Part shown: piece after piece, positions 36,872 through 47,404 of the stretch
Layout of the letters: each line of letters starts with the position of its first letter
Numbering within the stretch: the stretch's first letter is position 1
Origin: JAGQOZ01 sp041399205
GTDB taxonomy: Bacteria > Planctomycetota > Planctomycetia > Pirellulales > Pirellulaceae
NCBI GenBank assembly: GCA_041399205.1
Contig: JAWKTK010000011.1
Span: forward strand, 1-64,000
DNA length: 64,000 nucleotides
Direction of reading: 5' to 3'
Program-made: the position numbers and the translations under genes
Notes under the pieces: model-generated
What the model was told of the DNA's origin: nothing
Database searches by the model: none
The model's input: only the letters and a program-made list of their open reading frames with translations

Positions 36872-39800
36872 GTGCACATGATTTGTTCGCAGAATTCGTT
36901 TTCTCTGGTTCGCATCGTGACGAAGAACGTGATGTCGCTGGCTGTTGTGGTCGGTTGCATGTTATCACTCGGTTGCAGTCCCGAAGTTGCTGCGGATGAC
37001 TGGCCCATGTGGCGATCGGATGCGGGACATACGGCCGCGGTTGATGGATCACTACCGGAGAAACTGGTCCCGTCTTGGGTACGAACCTATTCTCCTCGAA
37101 TCCAGGTTTGGGACGATCCGCTGAACCACGACTTGATGCAATACGATCGCATCTTTGAACCTGTGGTGAAAGACGGCCGCATGTTTGTCAACTTCAACGA
37201 CGCTGACAAGATAGTGGCACTGGACACAAAAACGGGAAAAGAACTTTGGACGTTCTACACCGACGGACCGGTGCGGTTTCCAGCGGTGGCTTGGCAGGAT
37301 TGCGTGCTATTCGTCAGTGACGACGGCTTTCTGTATGCGGTTAACGCCAAAGACGGTTCGTTGAAATGGAATTTCCAAGGTGCACCGTCTTCGCAAAAAG
37401 CGATTGGCAATATGCGCATGATTTCCGCTTGGCCCGCTCGAGGCGGTCCGGTTGTGGAAGATGGCACGGTCTATTTTTCTGCCAGCATCTGGCCTTTCAT
37501 GGGGACGTTTCTTTACGCCTTGGACGCTGATTCCGGTGAAGTCCAATGGGTGAATGACAGCACGTCCGCTCAATATATCAAGCAGCCGCATAGTGCTCCG
37601 TCGTTTGCCGGTGTTGCTCCGCAAGGCACGATGACCATTGTGGGCGATCGCTTGATTGTGCCCGGTGGTCGCAGTATTCCCGCGTCGTTCGATCGGCATT
37701 CGGGCGAATTCCAATACTTCGATATTAACTCCGGCGGTAAAGGCAACGGCGGTTCCTTTGTCGTCGGGCTGGGTAACGAATATTACGTGCATACTCGTGA
37801 ACGAGGTGTCCGTTCCTTCAACGCGGCGGACGGAGTGAAGACGGCGTTCATGATCAATGAACCGGTGCTGACGGACTCGAAAATCTATTCGGCCGAAATG
37901 ACCGAACCGGCCAAGGGCAGCAAGGAAAAGCCTCAGCCGGTTATCAAAGCCTATAACAGTGACAAGTCTTTGTCATGGAAACTGGTTGGCGTTGATGGCC
38001 GTGGCGACCTGATCAAAGTCGGCAAATACTTGTACGCAGCCGGTGGTGGCAAACTGTCGGCCGTCAAAATTTACGGCAGCTGGTTTGCGGGCAAAGTGGC
38101 TTGGACGGTCGACATTCCGGAAGACGTCGTTCGCTTGATTGCTGCCGATAATCAACTGTTTGCCGTGACGCTGGACGGACAAATTCTAGCGTTCGCAGGT
38201 CCGGAAACGGCCAGCCCCAAACACTGGAAGGCGGAAACAGCTCCGTTGCCGCAGGACGATGCGGCTGACCAACTGCCTGCCACTCTAGCCAACTTCATTG
38301 ATTCCGATTTGGGTTACGCTTTGTGGTTTGGCCTGGATGACGAAGCGCCGCTGCGCAGCTTCATCAATCAGACCAAGTTGCAGATTGTGGTCGTGGACGA
38401 AGACCGTGACGCGGTTGATCGATTTCGCCGAACCGTGGATGCGGCGGGCGAATATGGCCGACGAATTTCGGCGCATGTCGGTTCGATATCCTCGTTTCAA
38501 GCTCCGCCGTACGTCTGTCGCTTAGTGGTGTTGAGTCCGCAAGTGGCAAGTCAAGCAACTCCAGGACTGAACAATTGGCCGAAGCGTATCGATCGGTTCG
38601 GCCCTGCTGGCAAACCTGGTGGCAATCACGGCTAGTGGTGACGAAGCATCCGCAATGGCTCGTCATGTTCAATCTGCCGAATTGGAAAAGGCCCGCGTTG
38701 CCGCCAGCGGACAGCTTTTTGCGTGGTCACTCGAGAAGGTGCGTTGCCGGGCGCCGCTAACTGGGCACATCAGTATGGTGACATTGCCAATTCGGTGAAG
38801 TCGGATGATTCGCGAGTGAAATTGCCGCTGGGCGTGTTGTGGTTTGGCGGTTCGTCTAATCTAGACGTGCTGCCTCGTCACGGTCACGGTCCTCCGGAAC
38901 AAATTGTAGACGGGCGGTTGTTCATTGAAGGCATGACGTCGCTTTCTTGTCGAGACGTTTATACCGGCCAAGTTTGTCGGCAACGTACGTTCGAGAATCT
39001 GGGAACGTATGACATTTACTTTGATGATACTTACGCGGATACGCCGCTGGATCCAGCGTATAACCAAGTGCATATTCCGGGTGCAAATGGACGGGGCACC
39101 AATTTTGTGGCCACCCATGATTTGGTGTACATCGTGGAAGGCGATGCGTGCAACGTGCTGGATGCCAAGACGAGCGAAACCGTCAAAGTGATTTCTTTGC
39201 CGACCGATGTTCCCAAAGAGAATCGTCAGTGGGCTTACATTGGCGTCTACAATGACATCTTGTTGGCAGGAGCTGGGTTCGCCAACTATCGAGAACAGCA
39301 TTCGATCTCGTTCGATGAAGTCGACAAGTTGCTGTCCGGTAATTCCAAAGGATTCGGTTCGAAAAGCATGGACGTTTCGGCGTCGATGGGTCTGATCGCG
39401 TTTGATCGACATACCGGCGAACAGATCTGGAAAACGGACGCTAGACATAGCTTTTTGCACAACGGGATCGTTGCCGGAGATGGTCGCATTACTGCATGGA
39501 CAAATTGCCGGGACCGGTGGAAGACAAACTTCGGCGCCGAGGAATCTCGGCGCCAGACACCTATCGCATTTTTGCTCTGGACGCGACTTCGGGCGAACCG
39601 ATTTGGGAAGTGAACGAAAACATCTTCGGCACGTGGCTCGGTTATTCCGAGAATATTCATTGCTGTTGCAAGCCGGCGCCGCCGCCAGTGACCGCATGAA
39701 GACGAAGTAGGCCAAGGCATGGCGGTTTACGAGAAGGAGCAACCGGCAGGAACGTTGGCGAGTGGACAATCGAGAATATTCCGGGCCGTGCATTTTGCAC

Positions 39801-41280
39801 GGCGATACCATTTTGACCAACGCCAATTCGTATCAACTTTCCTCCGGCCTTCAGTTGCTGGACGGTCGACCCAAGTTGATCATGAACCCGTTAACCGGTG
39901 TGGAACAGCCTTGGCAGATTTCTCGAGCGTACGGCTGTAACAATATCGCCAGTGAAAACATGTTGACGTTTCGTTCCGGCGCGGCTGGTTACTATGATTT
40001 GGAAACCATGAGCGGCACAGGAAATCTGGGTGGATTCAAATCAGGATGTACGTCCAATTTGGTAGTGGCCAACGGTTTGTTGAACGCGCCAGATTATACT
40101 CAGGAGGACTTTTTGACTGTTCCTATCAAAACCAAACGTCGTTGGCGTTGGTCCACATGCCGCAGATGGATATGTGGTCCGTCAATAATACGGCAACGTT
40201 GACCAAGCCGGGACAGCGAATTCGACGTTTGGGAATCAATTTTGGTGCACCCGGAGATCGAACCGATAGCACCGGAACGTTATGGTTGGATTATCCGCCC
40301 ATCGGTGGCGAATCCGCGCAAGTGGAAATCGATTTTTCGAATGAGCCAACCTATCAGCATCAACACACGTTGAAGTTTTCGGGCGACGCCTTGCCATGGG
40401 TCGCTGCGTCCAGCTTTTAAGGCTTGGACGAATTGGTCATCCCTTTGAAGTTCAAAACGCCCACGTCGGAAGATGGCTTGGTTTCGCCGTCAAATCCGCC
40501 AACGATGACGTGGAAGAGCAACCCGATGGCAGTATCAACGTCAGCAGCAGTGACTTGGAAATGGTCAGAGATACGGAAGACCAAACGGTAGAATTCGGTT
40601 TGCGGATATTTCGATCGCCAAGAGCGAAAAAATTCGCCACGCCTATATTCAATTCACGGCCAAGGATGCAGCAGACGAAGCAACTTCGCTGCGTATCCCG
40701 GACTTCAAGACATCGGCAACGCGGAAAATTCAGTTCAACCAGCCGCAATGTGACGTCGCGAACGTTGCTGGCCGATCCCGTGGCTTGGACGCCGGCTGCT
40801 TGGAAAAATGCCGGCGACGTGACCGAAGCACAACGCACTCCGGATTTGACCAAGTTGATCCGGCAGATTGTGAATCGAAGTGACTGGCAGAAAGGCAATG
40901 CGTTGGCCTTTGTGATTTCCGGATCGGGAAAACGCAACGCCAAAGCGTTTGTCAGTGACGCCCAGGATGCACCTCGGCTGATCATCGAACCATTCGATCG
41001 CCCGGAAGCGAATGATGCCAACACGTCGGCACATACCATTCGGCTGACGTTTGCGGAATTGGACGCGGATGTGCGACCTGGCCAGCGTATCTTTAGTGTG
41101 GCCATTAACGGTCAAGTGGTGGAAGAGGATTTGGACGTGGTGGCCGCCGCCGGTGGAACTCGTTTGGGAATCGTCAGGGAATACGCTGACGTGCAGCTGG
41201 ACGATGAACTCCGCATTCGCTTCATTCCCAAGCGAGGTCAGCCGATTTGCAACGGCATCGAAGTGATTTTGGAAGAGTAA
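36872..41280 (+). CDS. Giant PQQ-propeller lipoprotein with inserted methyltransferase-like fold; about ten frame breaks
   Basis: Reconstructed at about 1470 residues. The lipoprotein signal (VVVGCMLSLGC) is followed by DDWPMWRSDAGHTA, then PQQ-type propeller repeats (KIVALDTKTGKELWTFYT; LYAVNAKDGSLKWNF). After about residue 470 comes a class I methyltransferase-like fold (YALWFGLDDEAPL, QIVVVDEDRDAV) with the glycine-rich SAM loop degenerated. More propeller follows (GLIAFDRHTGEQIWKTD), then a DNRLRE-like beta module (NVSSSDLEMVRDTEDQTV; TPDLTKLIRQIVNRSDW) and a C-terminal malectin-like domain (GQRIFSVAINGQVVEEDLD). The frame changes near 38560, 38605, 38723, 39490, 39652, 39700, 39737, 39756, 40110 and 40420-40600. 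Several fit a single lost G or T. No neighbour shows its substrate. Confidence 0.8.
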
Positions 41281-41284
41281 CTAC

Positions 41285-42340
41285 GTGGCAGACTCCATGC
41301 GTCGGTCGTCGTGGCATGATGCGGCGGCCGTGGAAGTTTTCCGCCAAGCGAACCGCATCGATCCCGATCGCATTCGCCGCTTGCGTTTTGCCATGTACCA
41401 ATTGCACGAACCACCAGATTCCTGTGTGGCTCGCTTGGGACCATTCGCGGAATTGGCCGCCGCATCCTTCGTTCCGCAAGTCTTGCGCGAAGTGCATCGA
41501 TCGGTTTCGGCCGTGGACGGTTCGACCAAACTGGTATTGGAAACCGTCGACGGCCGGAAGTTGGAAACGGTTTTGTTGCCTGCCAAAACAGGCCGCATGA
41601 CGGTGTGCGTATCTTCGCAAATTGGTTGCGCCGCCAATTGCCCGTTCTGTGCGACAGCCAAAATGGGCTTGCAGCGCAATCTCACTGACGCGGAAATGTT
41701 GGACCAAGTACTGTTGGCCGCCAGGATTGCTCGCGCGACCGGCAAGCGTTTACGCAACGTCGTATTCATGGGCATGGGCGAACCACTGGACAATGAATCC
41801 CAATTGCATTCGGCCTTGGATCGCCTGCTGGACGCTCACTACTTTGCACTTCCAGCTCGACGCATCACCGTGTCCACAGTGGGTGTCCCAGATACCATGT
41901 GTCGCTTGCTGGATCGTTATCCTGGAATTGGCTTGGCGGTCAGTTTGCATAGTGCAGTGCCCGAACTGCGAACCAAACTGGTGCCGTGGAGTCGTCGTTG
42001 GGATTGGGAAACGTTTCGCGAATCGCTGGCCGAAGTCGCTCGACAACATCAATCCGGAAAACAAGGTTCGCTGATGATCGAACATATCTTGATTGCCGGC
42101 GTGAACGATCGCATCTCAGACGCGTGGGCCTTGGTTGATTTCTTGCGAGACATACCTGCTCAAGTCAATCTAATCCCGTACAACTCGGTGCCACATATTC
42201 GCGATTGGCAAGCGACCAGTCGGCCGGATCGAGATGCCTTTGCCAAGATTTTGCGCGGTGCCGGTATTTTCACCACCATTCGTTGTAGCCTGGGCGACGA
42301 CGTGCACGCCGCGTGCGGTCAGTTGGCGTTGCAAACGTGA
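41285..42340 (+). CDS. rlmN: 23S rRNA (adenine-2503-C2)-methyltransferase RlmN-like radical SAM enzyme
   Basis: 351 residues. The radical SAM cluster is Cys115-x3-Cys119-x2-Cys122 (CAANCPFC). Other RlmN blocks are VVFMGMGEPLDN, LAVSLHSAVPELRTKLVP and HILIAGVNDRISDA. The C-terminal AACGQL contains Cys344, the methyl-carrying cysteine. It methylates C2 of A2503 in 23S rRNA and of A37 in some tRNAs, by a ping-pong mechanism through that cysteine. The start is GTG 41285, four bases after the PQQ stop, so they may be cotranscribed. RlmN is more likely than Cfr because no resistance context is present and the family length fits. Confidence 0.92.
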   Translation: MADSMRRSSWHDAAAVEVFRQANRIDPDRIRRLRFAMYQLHEPPDSCVARLGPFAELAAASFVPQVLREVHRSVSAVDGSTKLVLETVDGRKLETVLLPAKTGRMTVCVSSQIGCAANCPFCATAKMGLQRNLTDAEMLDQVLLAARIARATGKRLRNVVFMGMGEPLDNESQLHSALDRLLDAHYFALPARRITVSTVGVPDTMCRLLDRYPGIGLAVSLHSAVPELRTKLVPWSRRWDWETFRESLAEVARQHQSGKQGSLMIEHILIAGVNDRISDAWALVDFLRDIPAQVNLIPYNSVPHIRDWQATSRPDRDAFAKILRGAGIFTTIRCSLGDDVHAACGQLALQT

Positions 42341-42370
42341 TGCGATTCTCAATTCGCAACGTAAGAACAC

Positions 42371-43090
42371 CTACGGATGTTGTTGTCGCCAAGTCCGAGG
42401 TGACATGGGGTTGGCATCGCGCCAGAGTCCGATTCGAGCTTCACGAGCTACCTGTTCCAGCGGTTCCAGTTCTGGGACATAGCGGTCGTGCCATGCTAAG
42501 CCGGCTCGCAGCAGTTCGACTGACAAGTCTTTGTCATCCACTTCCACCCACGCCACTTGCCGCTGGTACTTGTCCAGTTCAACGAGCCACAAGCGAACGG
42601 TTTTGCGAAAACACAAGTCTGACGTAAACCGCTTGGCCACATTTCCATAGGCTTGACCTTTCTCTGGGCAGTCAATTCCCGCGACGCGAATTCGCAGCGG
42701 ACGCTGATTCACCAATACGTCAATCGTATCGCCGTCGATCACAGCAATACATTCCGCTTGAATGGTCGAACCTGTGCGACCAATTCTGGGCTGTGGATCC
42801 GGTGGCCATGTTCGGTCGTTAGATTCGAATTCGTCGGTTGACGGCGAACCGGTGGAGTGCGAGTCGGGCGAAAATGCATCGGGCGAATTCGCATCTCGGG
42901 GCGCCGAGTTTTCATTCGACGGGAGCGGAAAGAACGCCTGGTCGCCGCCGACGTTCAGATCGTAGACAAACACGGCCACACCAATCAAGCAGATGATCAC
43001 CACCGACCACAGCACGCCGGATAAGGCCGATTCGATTTGTTTCCGCAGGTTCGCCACAGCCTTGACTTCCGTTACTAGGCATTGACCCAA
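42371..43090 (-). CDS. Membrane-anchored thermonuclease (staphylococcal nuclease-like)
   Basis: 239 residues. A single N-terminal transmembrane helix (VLWSVVIICLIGVAVFVYDL) precedes a low-complexity Ser/Asp-rich linker and a C-terminal SNase OB-fold. Visible motifs: CIAVIDGDTIDVLVN (Asp for calcium), RIRVAGIDCPEKGQAYG (catalytic Arg region and Glu), and WVEVDDKDLSVELLRAGLAWHD with an ARIGLWRD end. It would cleave DNA or RNA outside the cytoplasmic membrane, for nutrient scavenging or defence. It is convergent with rlmN with 30 bp between stops. Confidence 0.9.
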   Translation of the reverse strand: MGQCLVTEVKAVANLRKQIESALSGVLWSVVIICLIGVAVFVYDLNVGGDQAFFPLPSNENSAPRDANSPDAFSPDSHSTGSPSTDEFESNDRTWPPDPQPRIGRTGSTIQAECIAVIDGDTIDVLVNQRPLRIRVAGIDCPEKGQAYGNVAKRFTSDLCFRKTVRLWLVELDKYQRQVAWVEVDDKDLSVELLRAGLAWHDRYVPELEPLEQVAREARIGLWRDANPMSPRTWRQQHP

Positions 43091-43483
43091 TGCTGCTTAT
43101 TTCTTTTGGCGTACGGTCAGGGAATGTAACCGCCGCCATGTCCAATAGCCTATCAAATCAAGCAAATTCGTACAAATTTCTTCACCCTCTGGTGAGTCTC
43201 AGGTGAAATCGAAGCCGACATGATTCAAGGATAAGGACAATCCCAATTTCTATGGTCTGGATAAATACATCGGGCGTAATTGGGCGACGACGCTTGGAAA
43301 AGATGGGACGCGTCCGCGTGCCGTCGCAATGGCTTCATCCGTCCGGAATAAGAAGCTGAAACAGCAGCTGGCAATTCTTCATGTCGGTGATGCGTGAAGA
43401 CTATTTGGGATCGGTAAAGTCGACTATAGTACTGGCAGTCTCCCAATTTCTGGGGGTCAAAAGCATCTAGTGGAGTGACCGTT
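43091..43483. other. Intergenic region between divergent thermonuclease and secreted protease genes
   Basis: About 390 bp. No gene or strong palindrome was recognised. GGAG at 43472-43475 lies eight bases before ATG 43484 and decides the protease start over GTG 43475. Confidence 0.5.
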
Positions 43484-46400
43484 ATGCGAAAGCTTCGTCA
43501 TATCGAATTGCTTGAAGATCGATCCATGCTTTCCGGCTTGGGAAAGCCAATTCCGTTTGTGTTTGAGGCCCCTGAGGCGAACGTTGCGGAGGAAACCACC
43601 GCAGACCAAACACCGCAGTTAAAGATTGTCGGAGGAACGTCGGCCAATATTAGTGATTGGGATTGGATTGTTGCGTTGACCGATTCGTTCGGTCAGTTTT
43701 GCGGTGGTTCGCTCATTGCAGCGGACGTTGTATTAACGGCGGCGCACTGCGTGGACACGGCTTCGCCTTCGTCCGTGACTGTGGTGAGTGGACGGCAAGA
43801 TTTGCGCACCAATAATGGGCAAGAACTGCCAGTGCGTTCCATAGTGGTTCATCCTGACTATGATGACTTTGAACTCGTAAACGACCTAGCCCTGCTGTTC
43901 TTGTCCGCGCCGTCAAGTCACACACCTATCGACATTGTTCGCAGTGATCAATTGCATCTGACTGAACCGGGCACGATGGCGCGAACGGCCGGTTGGGGCG
44001 AAACCGACACCAGTTTTTATTCGGATATACTTCGTGAAGTCGAAGTGCCAATTATCGCGAATTCGGTGGTCAATCGCCAAGACGCGTACGCCGGCAAAGT
44101 TCGACCATCAATGATGGCTGCCGGCAGCGAAGGCAAGGATTCGTGTTATGGCGATAGCGGCGGACCATTGGTTGTTCCCAACGACAATGGTGGTTTTTCA
44201 TTGGCCGGCATTACGTCTTGGGGATATGGATGCGGCGATTTTGGCTTGCCCGGCGTTTACACTCGTGTCTCTAGTTTTGATTCGTGGATTATTGATCAAG
44301 CCTTACCATCGAGCCAAGGGAATCTTTACATTGCCAGCAAGGCGGTGATTACCAATTCGACATTTCAGATCAGCTTGAGTGATTTGGATCTCGACCAGAC
44401 AGGCGAATTGACCATCACAACAACCGGTGGCGATACCGAAACGATTCAATTGGCTGCAACGTCCACCGGTCGTTTCTTTGGTGGCATTGAAGTCGTGGCG
44501 AACTCCGCGGTAGCCAGTGGCAACGGGCAATTGGAAGTGGCGGCTCACCAACGAGTTACCGTCGAGTACTTGGACGCCGATGATGGCACGGGCAATGCTC
44601 GTACGTTGGTTGTGGAATTACCCGTTGTCATTGACGACCATCCGAACGAACCGGCGCGAGCTGTCCCAACGGAAATTGGCCGCTATTCTGATGGCGAAAT
44701 TGAAGTTGCAGGCGATGTGGATTGTTTCTCGTTTGATGTGACGGAAGGCAGCATCTATACGATCGAGGTCAGGCCCGACACGTTGGGTGATTCGTACTTG
44801 GAACTGGTCGATGGCGACGGCAACCTTTTGGCATTCAATGATGACGCCATTGGCTTTTCGTCTATGGTGAACTACCTGGCGGCGGAGAGTACCACGCTGT
44901 ATGCCAAAGTGTCAGGCTACGGCGATGCGACCGGTGAGTACCGACTTTTCGTTCGAAACGCTCGCTACACGGATGACCACAGCAATCTCGCCAGCGGAGC
45001 AAGCGAAATTGCCATACCGGCGGAATTGTCGGGCGAAATCAACATTAACACGGATGTGGATTGGTTGCGTTTCCAGGCCAGCAGCAATCAGCCGTACGTG
45101 ATTGAAGGCACTCCAAACGATATCGACGGGATCAATCTCGAACTGTACGACGCCAACGGACTGCAGATTGCCAGCAGCGGATTCGATTCAGACCACGGTC
45201 GAATTTTGTTTGTGGCTGCTGCCGATCAAGACTACACACTGCGTATCGCCGGGCAGAATTCTGCGTCAGAAGGGAGCTATGATTTGTCCATCACGCCGCT
45301 GTCGTCCGTTGTTGTCGGAGAAACGGTGACGGGGCGGATTTTCACCAGCAGCGAAATGGTTTTCTTTGCATTTGAAGCTGTGGCGGGCGAAAACTATGCG
45401 GCCAGCGCGCAAGCCATCACGTTAACTGATCTGCGGATGCAGCTATTTGATTCGTCCGGAAACCTTGTTTCGCAAAACGATGATGCGGGTGATTCGGTCG
45501 ATCCGACAATCCTCTGGCAAGCGTCCGACGATGCTACATATTTTATGGGTGTCGCAGAAGTCTCTGGTGAAACGGGCAAGTTCGAACTGACGGTCGAACC
45601 CCTATCCTTTGCGGATGATCATGCCAATTCGGCTGCGAACGCGACTCGATTAGAGATCAATTCGAAAGTCAAAGGCGAGTTGGAAGTCACGGGCGAATTA
45701 GATTGGTTTACGTTTTCGGCCGTGGCTGGTGAAACCTATCTCATCCAAACGCGACTCGGATCACTCGCTCAATCCGAACTGCACCTGGTCGGCCCTGACG
45801 GCACGACGGACATTGAAACGACAGATGTTTCTGAAGATTCCGGAGCTCGATTCGTCTGGACTCCAACAGAATCGGGCGACTACTTTGTGTATGTGTCTGG
45901 CGAAGGGAGCGGCACGTACGACGTAGCGCTTGCGTCGTACCAAGACGACCACGGGAATTCCACAGAAAACGCCACGAATCTGATCCTAGGTGTCGTGGCT
46001 TCGGGCGAACTATTGCCTGTTGGAGACGAAGACTGGTTTCAGTTTTCCGTGTACGAAGGAGATGTGTACCAATTTCGCGCCGATTCACTGTCAGCTACTC
46101 GCATGGATGTCCGGCTGATGGATCAGGACGGCAGCACGGAGTTATTGTTAGTGTCCTCCAGCGCCGATACGCAATACTGGCAAGCACCGGCAGATGCGGT
46201 GCTGCACCTGAATGTGTCTTCCGCTTCCACTGGGCATTACCAATTGTATGTGTCGGAAGTTAAATCTTTGCAAATCGGCAATGAAGTCAATGGCGTTATC
46301 GGTTCGGCTGCGGAAGTGGATTCTTTCCAGTTTTCTGCTTTTGCTGGCATCGAATACACGATCCAAGTCGACACACCTTCCTTTACCGGCGCGCTGCTTA

Positions 46401-47365
46401 CTGTCTCGGATCTGCGAGGCAACACGCTGATTACGCACGATACGGACTACGGATTCGAACCTACCTTCCAGTGGACGCCAGACCGAAATGGCCGGTTCCT
46501 GATTTCAGTTGAGAATGTAACGAGCAATCCGATTGGCAACTATTCGCTGGAAATTCAAAAGAACATTTCCGTCTATTCTGAGATTGGTGATTCGGCTGCA
46601 ACGGCGGTGCCACTTCCCATTAACCATACTGTTGACTCCGCGATTGACGTTTTGGACGACGTAGATTGGTTTCAATTTGAAGCGGAAGCGGGCCAACGCT
46701 ATACGTTCACAACCGAATTGATCAGCCTGTTTGATTCGGCTCTGACGATTTATGACCAAGATGGCAACGAACTAGCCTACAACGATGACGCGAACTTCAA
46801 TACGTACGCGTCCAGTATTCGTTGGACCGCTCCGGCGGCCGGTATCTATTTTGTCGAAGTATCCGGTGTCTTCGGCGATACGGGGACGTACCGACTGATC
46901 AGCTCGGGCCCCGCGTTGACGGGCGATTTGGACCGCGATGGCACCGTCAATATCAATGATCTTGACTTGCTATGTGCCAGACTGTCGATTGGTTCGACCG
47001 CAGATCGGTATGATGTCAACGGCGATGGCGCTGTCAACGATTCCGACGTGTCATACATGCTGGAGAACGTTTTGCAGACGGTCATCGGTGACGTCAATCT
47101 GGACGGCACGTTTGATTCGGCGGACTTGGTAAAGATCTTTAGTGCCGGTGAATATGAAGATTCGCGGGCCGATAATTCGGTGTGGAGTACGGGCGACTGG
47201 AATTGCGATGGAGATTTTGACTCCAGTGATTTGATCGTTGCGTTTAGCGCCGGTTCGTACAACAACGACGCCACTCGGCCGATTTCGTCACCAACGTCAC
47301 TCAACGATATCGCCGTGGCACTGCTTTATTCTGATCCGAAGAAGCCATCGTCATCGCTGCTGTAA
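43484..47365 (+). CDS. Secreted trypsin-like serine protease with PPC repeats and dockerin modules
   Basis: 1293 residues. The N-terminal ELLEDRSMLSG motif (planctomycete LExRxLLxG type) precedes a trypsin domain starting IVGGTSANI: His88 in TAAHC, Asp134 in NDLALL, Ser225 in GDSGGP, a complete triad. Then come seven beta-sandwich repeats of the bacterial pre-peptidase C-terminal (PPC) type, marked by 'GDVDWFxFxAxAGxxY' and 'DDHxNSxxxAT'. The C-terminus has two dockerin-like pairs, GDLDRDGTVNINDLD…DVNGDGAVNDSDV and GDVNLDGTFDSADLV…SGDWNCD-like. It should be an exported, calcium-stabilised protease, perhaps bound to the cell surface. There is no predicted partner gene; a rare intact large gene in this region. 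Confidence 0.92.
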   Translation: MRKLRHIELLEDRSMLSGLGKPIPFVFEAPEANVAEETTADQTPQLKIVGGTSANISDWDWIVALTDSFGQFCGGSLIAADVVLTAAHCVDTASPSSVTVVSGRQDLRTNNGQELPVRSIVVHPDYDDFELVNDLALLFLSAPSSHTPIDIVRSDQLHLTEPGTMARTAGWGETDTSFYSDILREVEVPIIANSVVNRQDAYAGKVRPSMMAAGSEGKDSCYGDSGGPLVVPNDNGGFSLAGITSWGYGCGDFGLPGVYTRVSSFDSWIIDQALPSSQGNLYIASKAVITNSTFQISLSDLDLDQTGELTITTTGGDTETIQLAATSTGRFFGGIEVVANSAVASGNGQLEVAAHQRVTVEYLDADDGTGNARTLVVELPVVIDDHPNEPARAVPTEIGRYSDGEIEVAGDVDCFSFDVTEGSIYTIEVRPDTLGDSYLELVDGDGNLLAFNDDAIGFSSMVNYLAAESTTLYAKVSGYGDATGEYRLFVRNARYTDDHSNLASGASEIAIPAELSGEININTDVDWLRFQASSNQPYVIEGTPNDIDGINLELYDANGLQIASSGFDSDHGRILFVAAADQDYTLRIAGQNSASEGSYDLSITPLSSVVVGETVTGRIFTSSEMVFFAFEAVAGENYAASAQAITLTDLRMQLFDSSGNLVSQNDDAGDSVDPTILWQASDDATYFMGVAEVSGETGKFELTVEPLSFADDHANSAANATRLEINSKVKGELEVTGELDWFTFSAVAGETYLIQTRLGSLAQSELHLVGPDGTTDIETTDVSEDSGARFVWTPTESGDYFVYVSGEGSGTYDVALASYQDDHGNSTENATNLILGVVASGELLPVGDEDWFQFSVYEGDVYQFRADSLSATRMDVRLMDQDGSTELLLVSSSADTQYWQAPADAVLHLNVSSASTGHYQLYVSEVKSLQIGNEVNGVIGSAAEVDSFQFSAFAGIEYTIQVDTPSFTGALLTVSDLRGNTLITHDTDYGFEPTFQWTPDRNGRFLISVENVTSNPIGNYSLEIQKNISVYSEIGDSAATAVPLPINHTVDSAIDVLDDVDWFQFEAEAGQRYTFTTELISLFDSALTIYDQDGNELAYNDDANFNTYASSIRWTAPAAGIYFVEVSGVFGDTGTYRLISSGPALTGDLDRDGTVNINDLDLLCARLSIGSTADRYDVNGDGAVNDSDVSYMLENVLQTVIGDVNLDGTFDSADLVKIFSAGEYEDSRADNSVWSTGDWNCDGDFDSSDLIVAFSAGSYNNDATRPISSPTSLNDIAVALLYSDPKKPSSSLL

Positions 47366-47404
47366 ACGGCCAACCAAACGTGAACTCGCCGCTAAACCCA
47401 AAGA

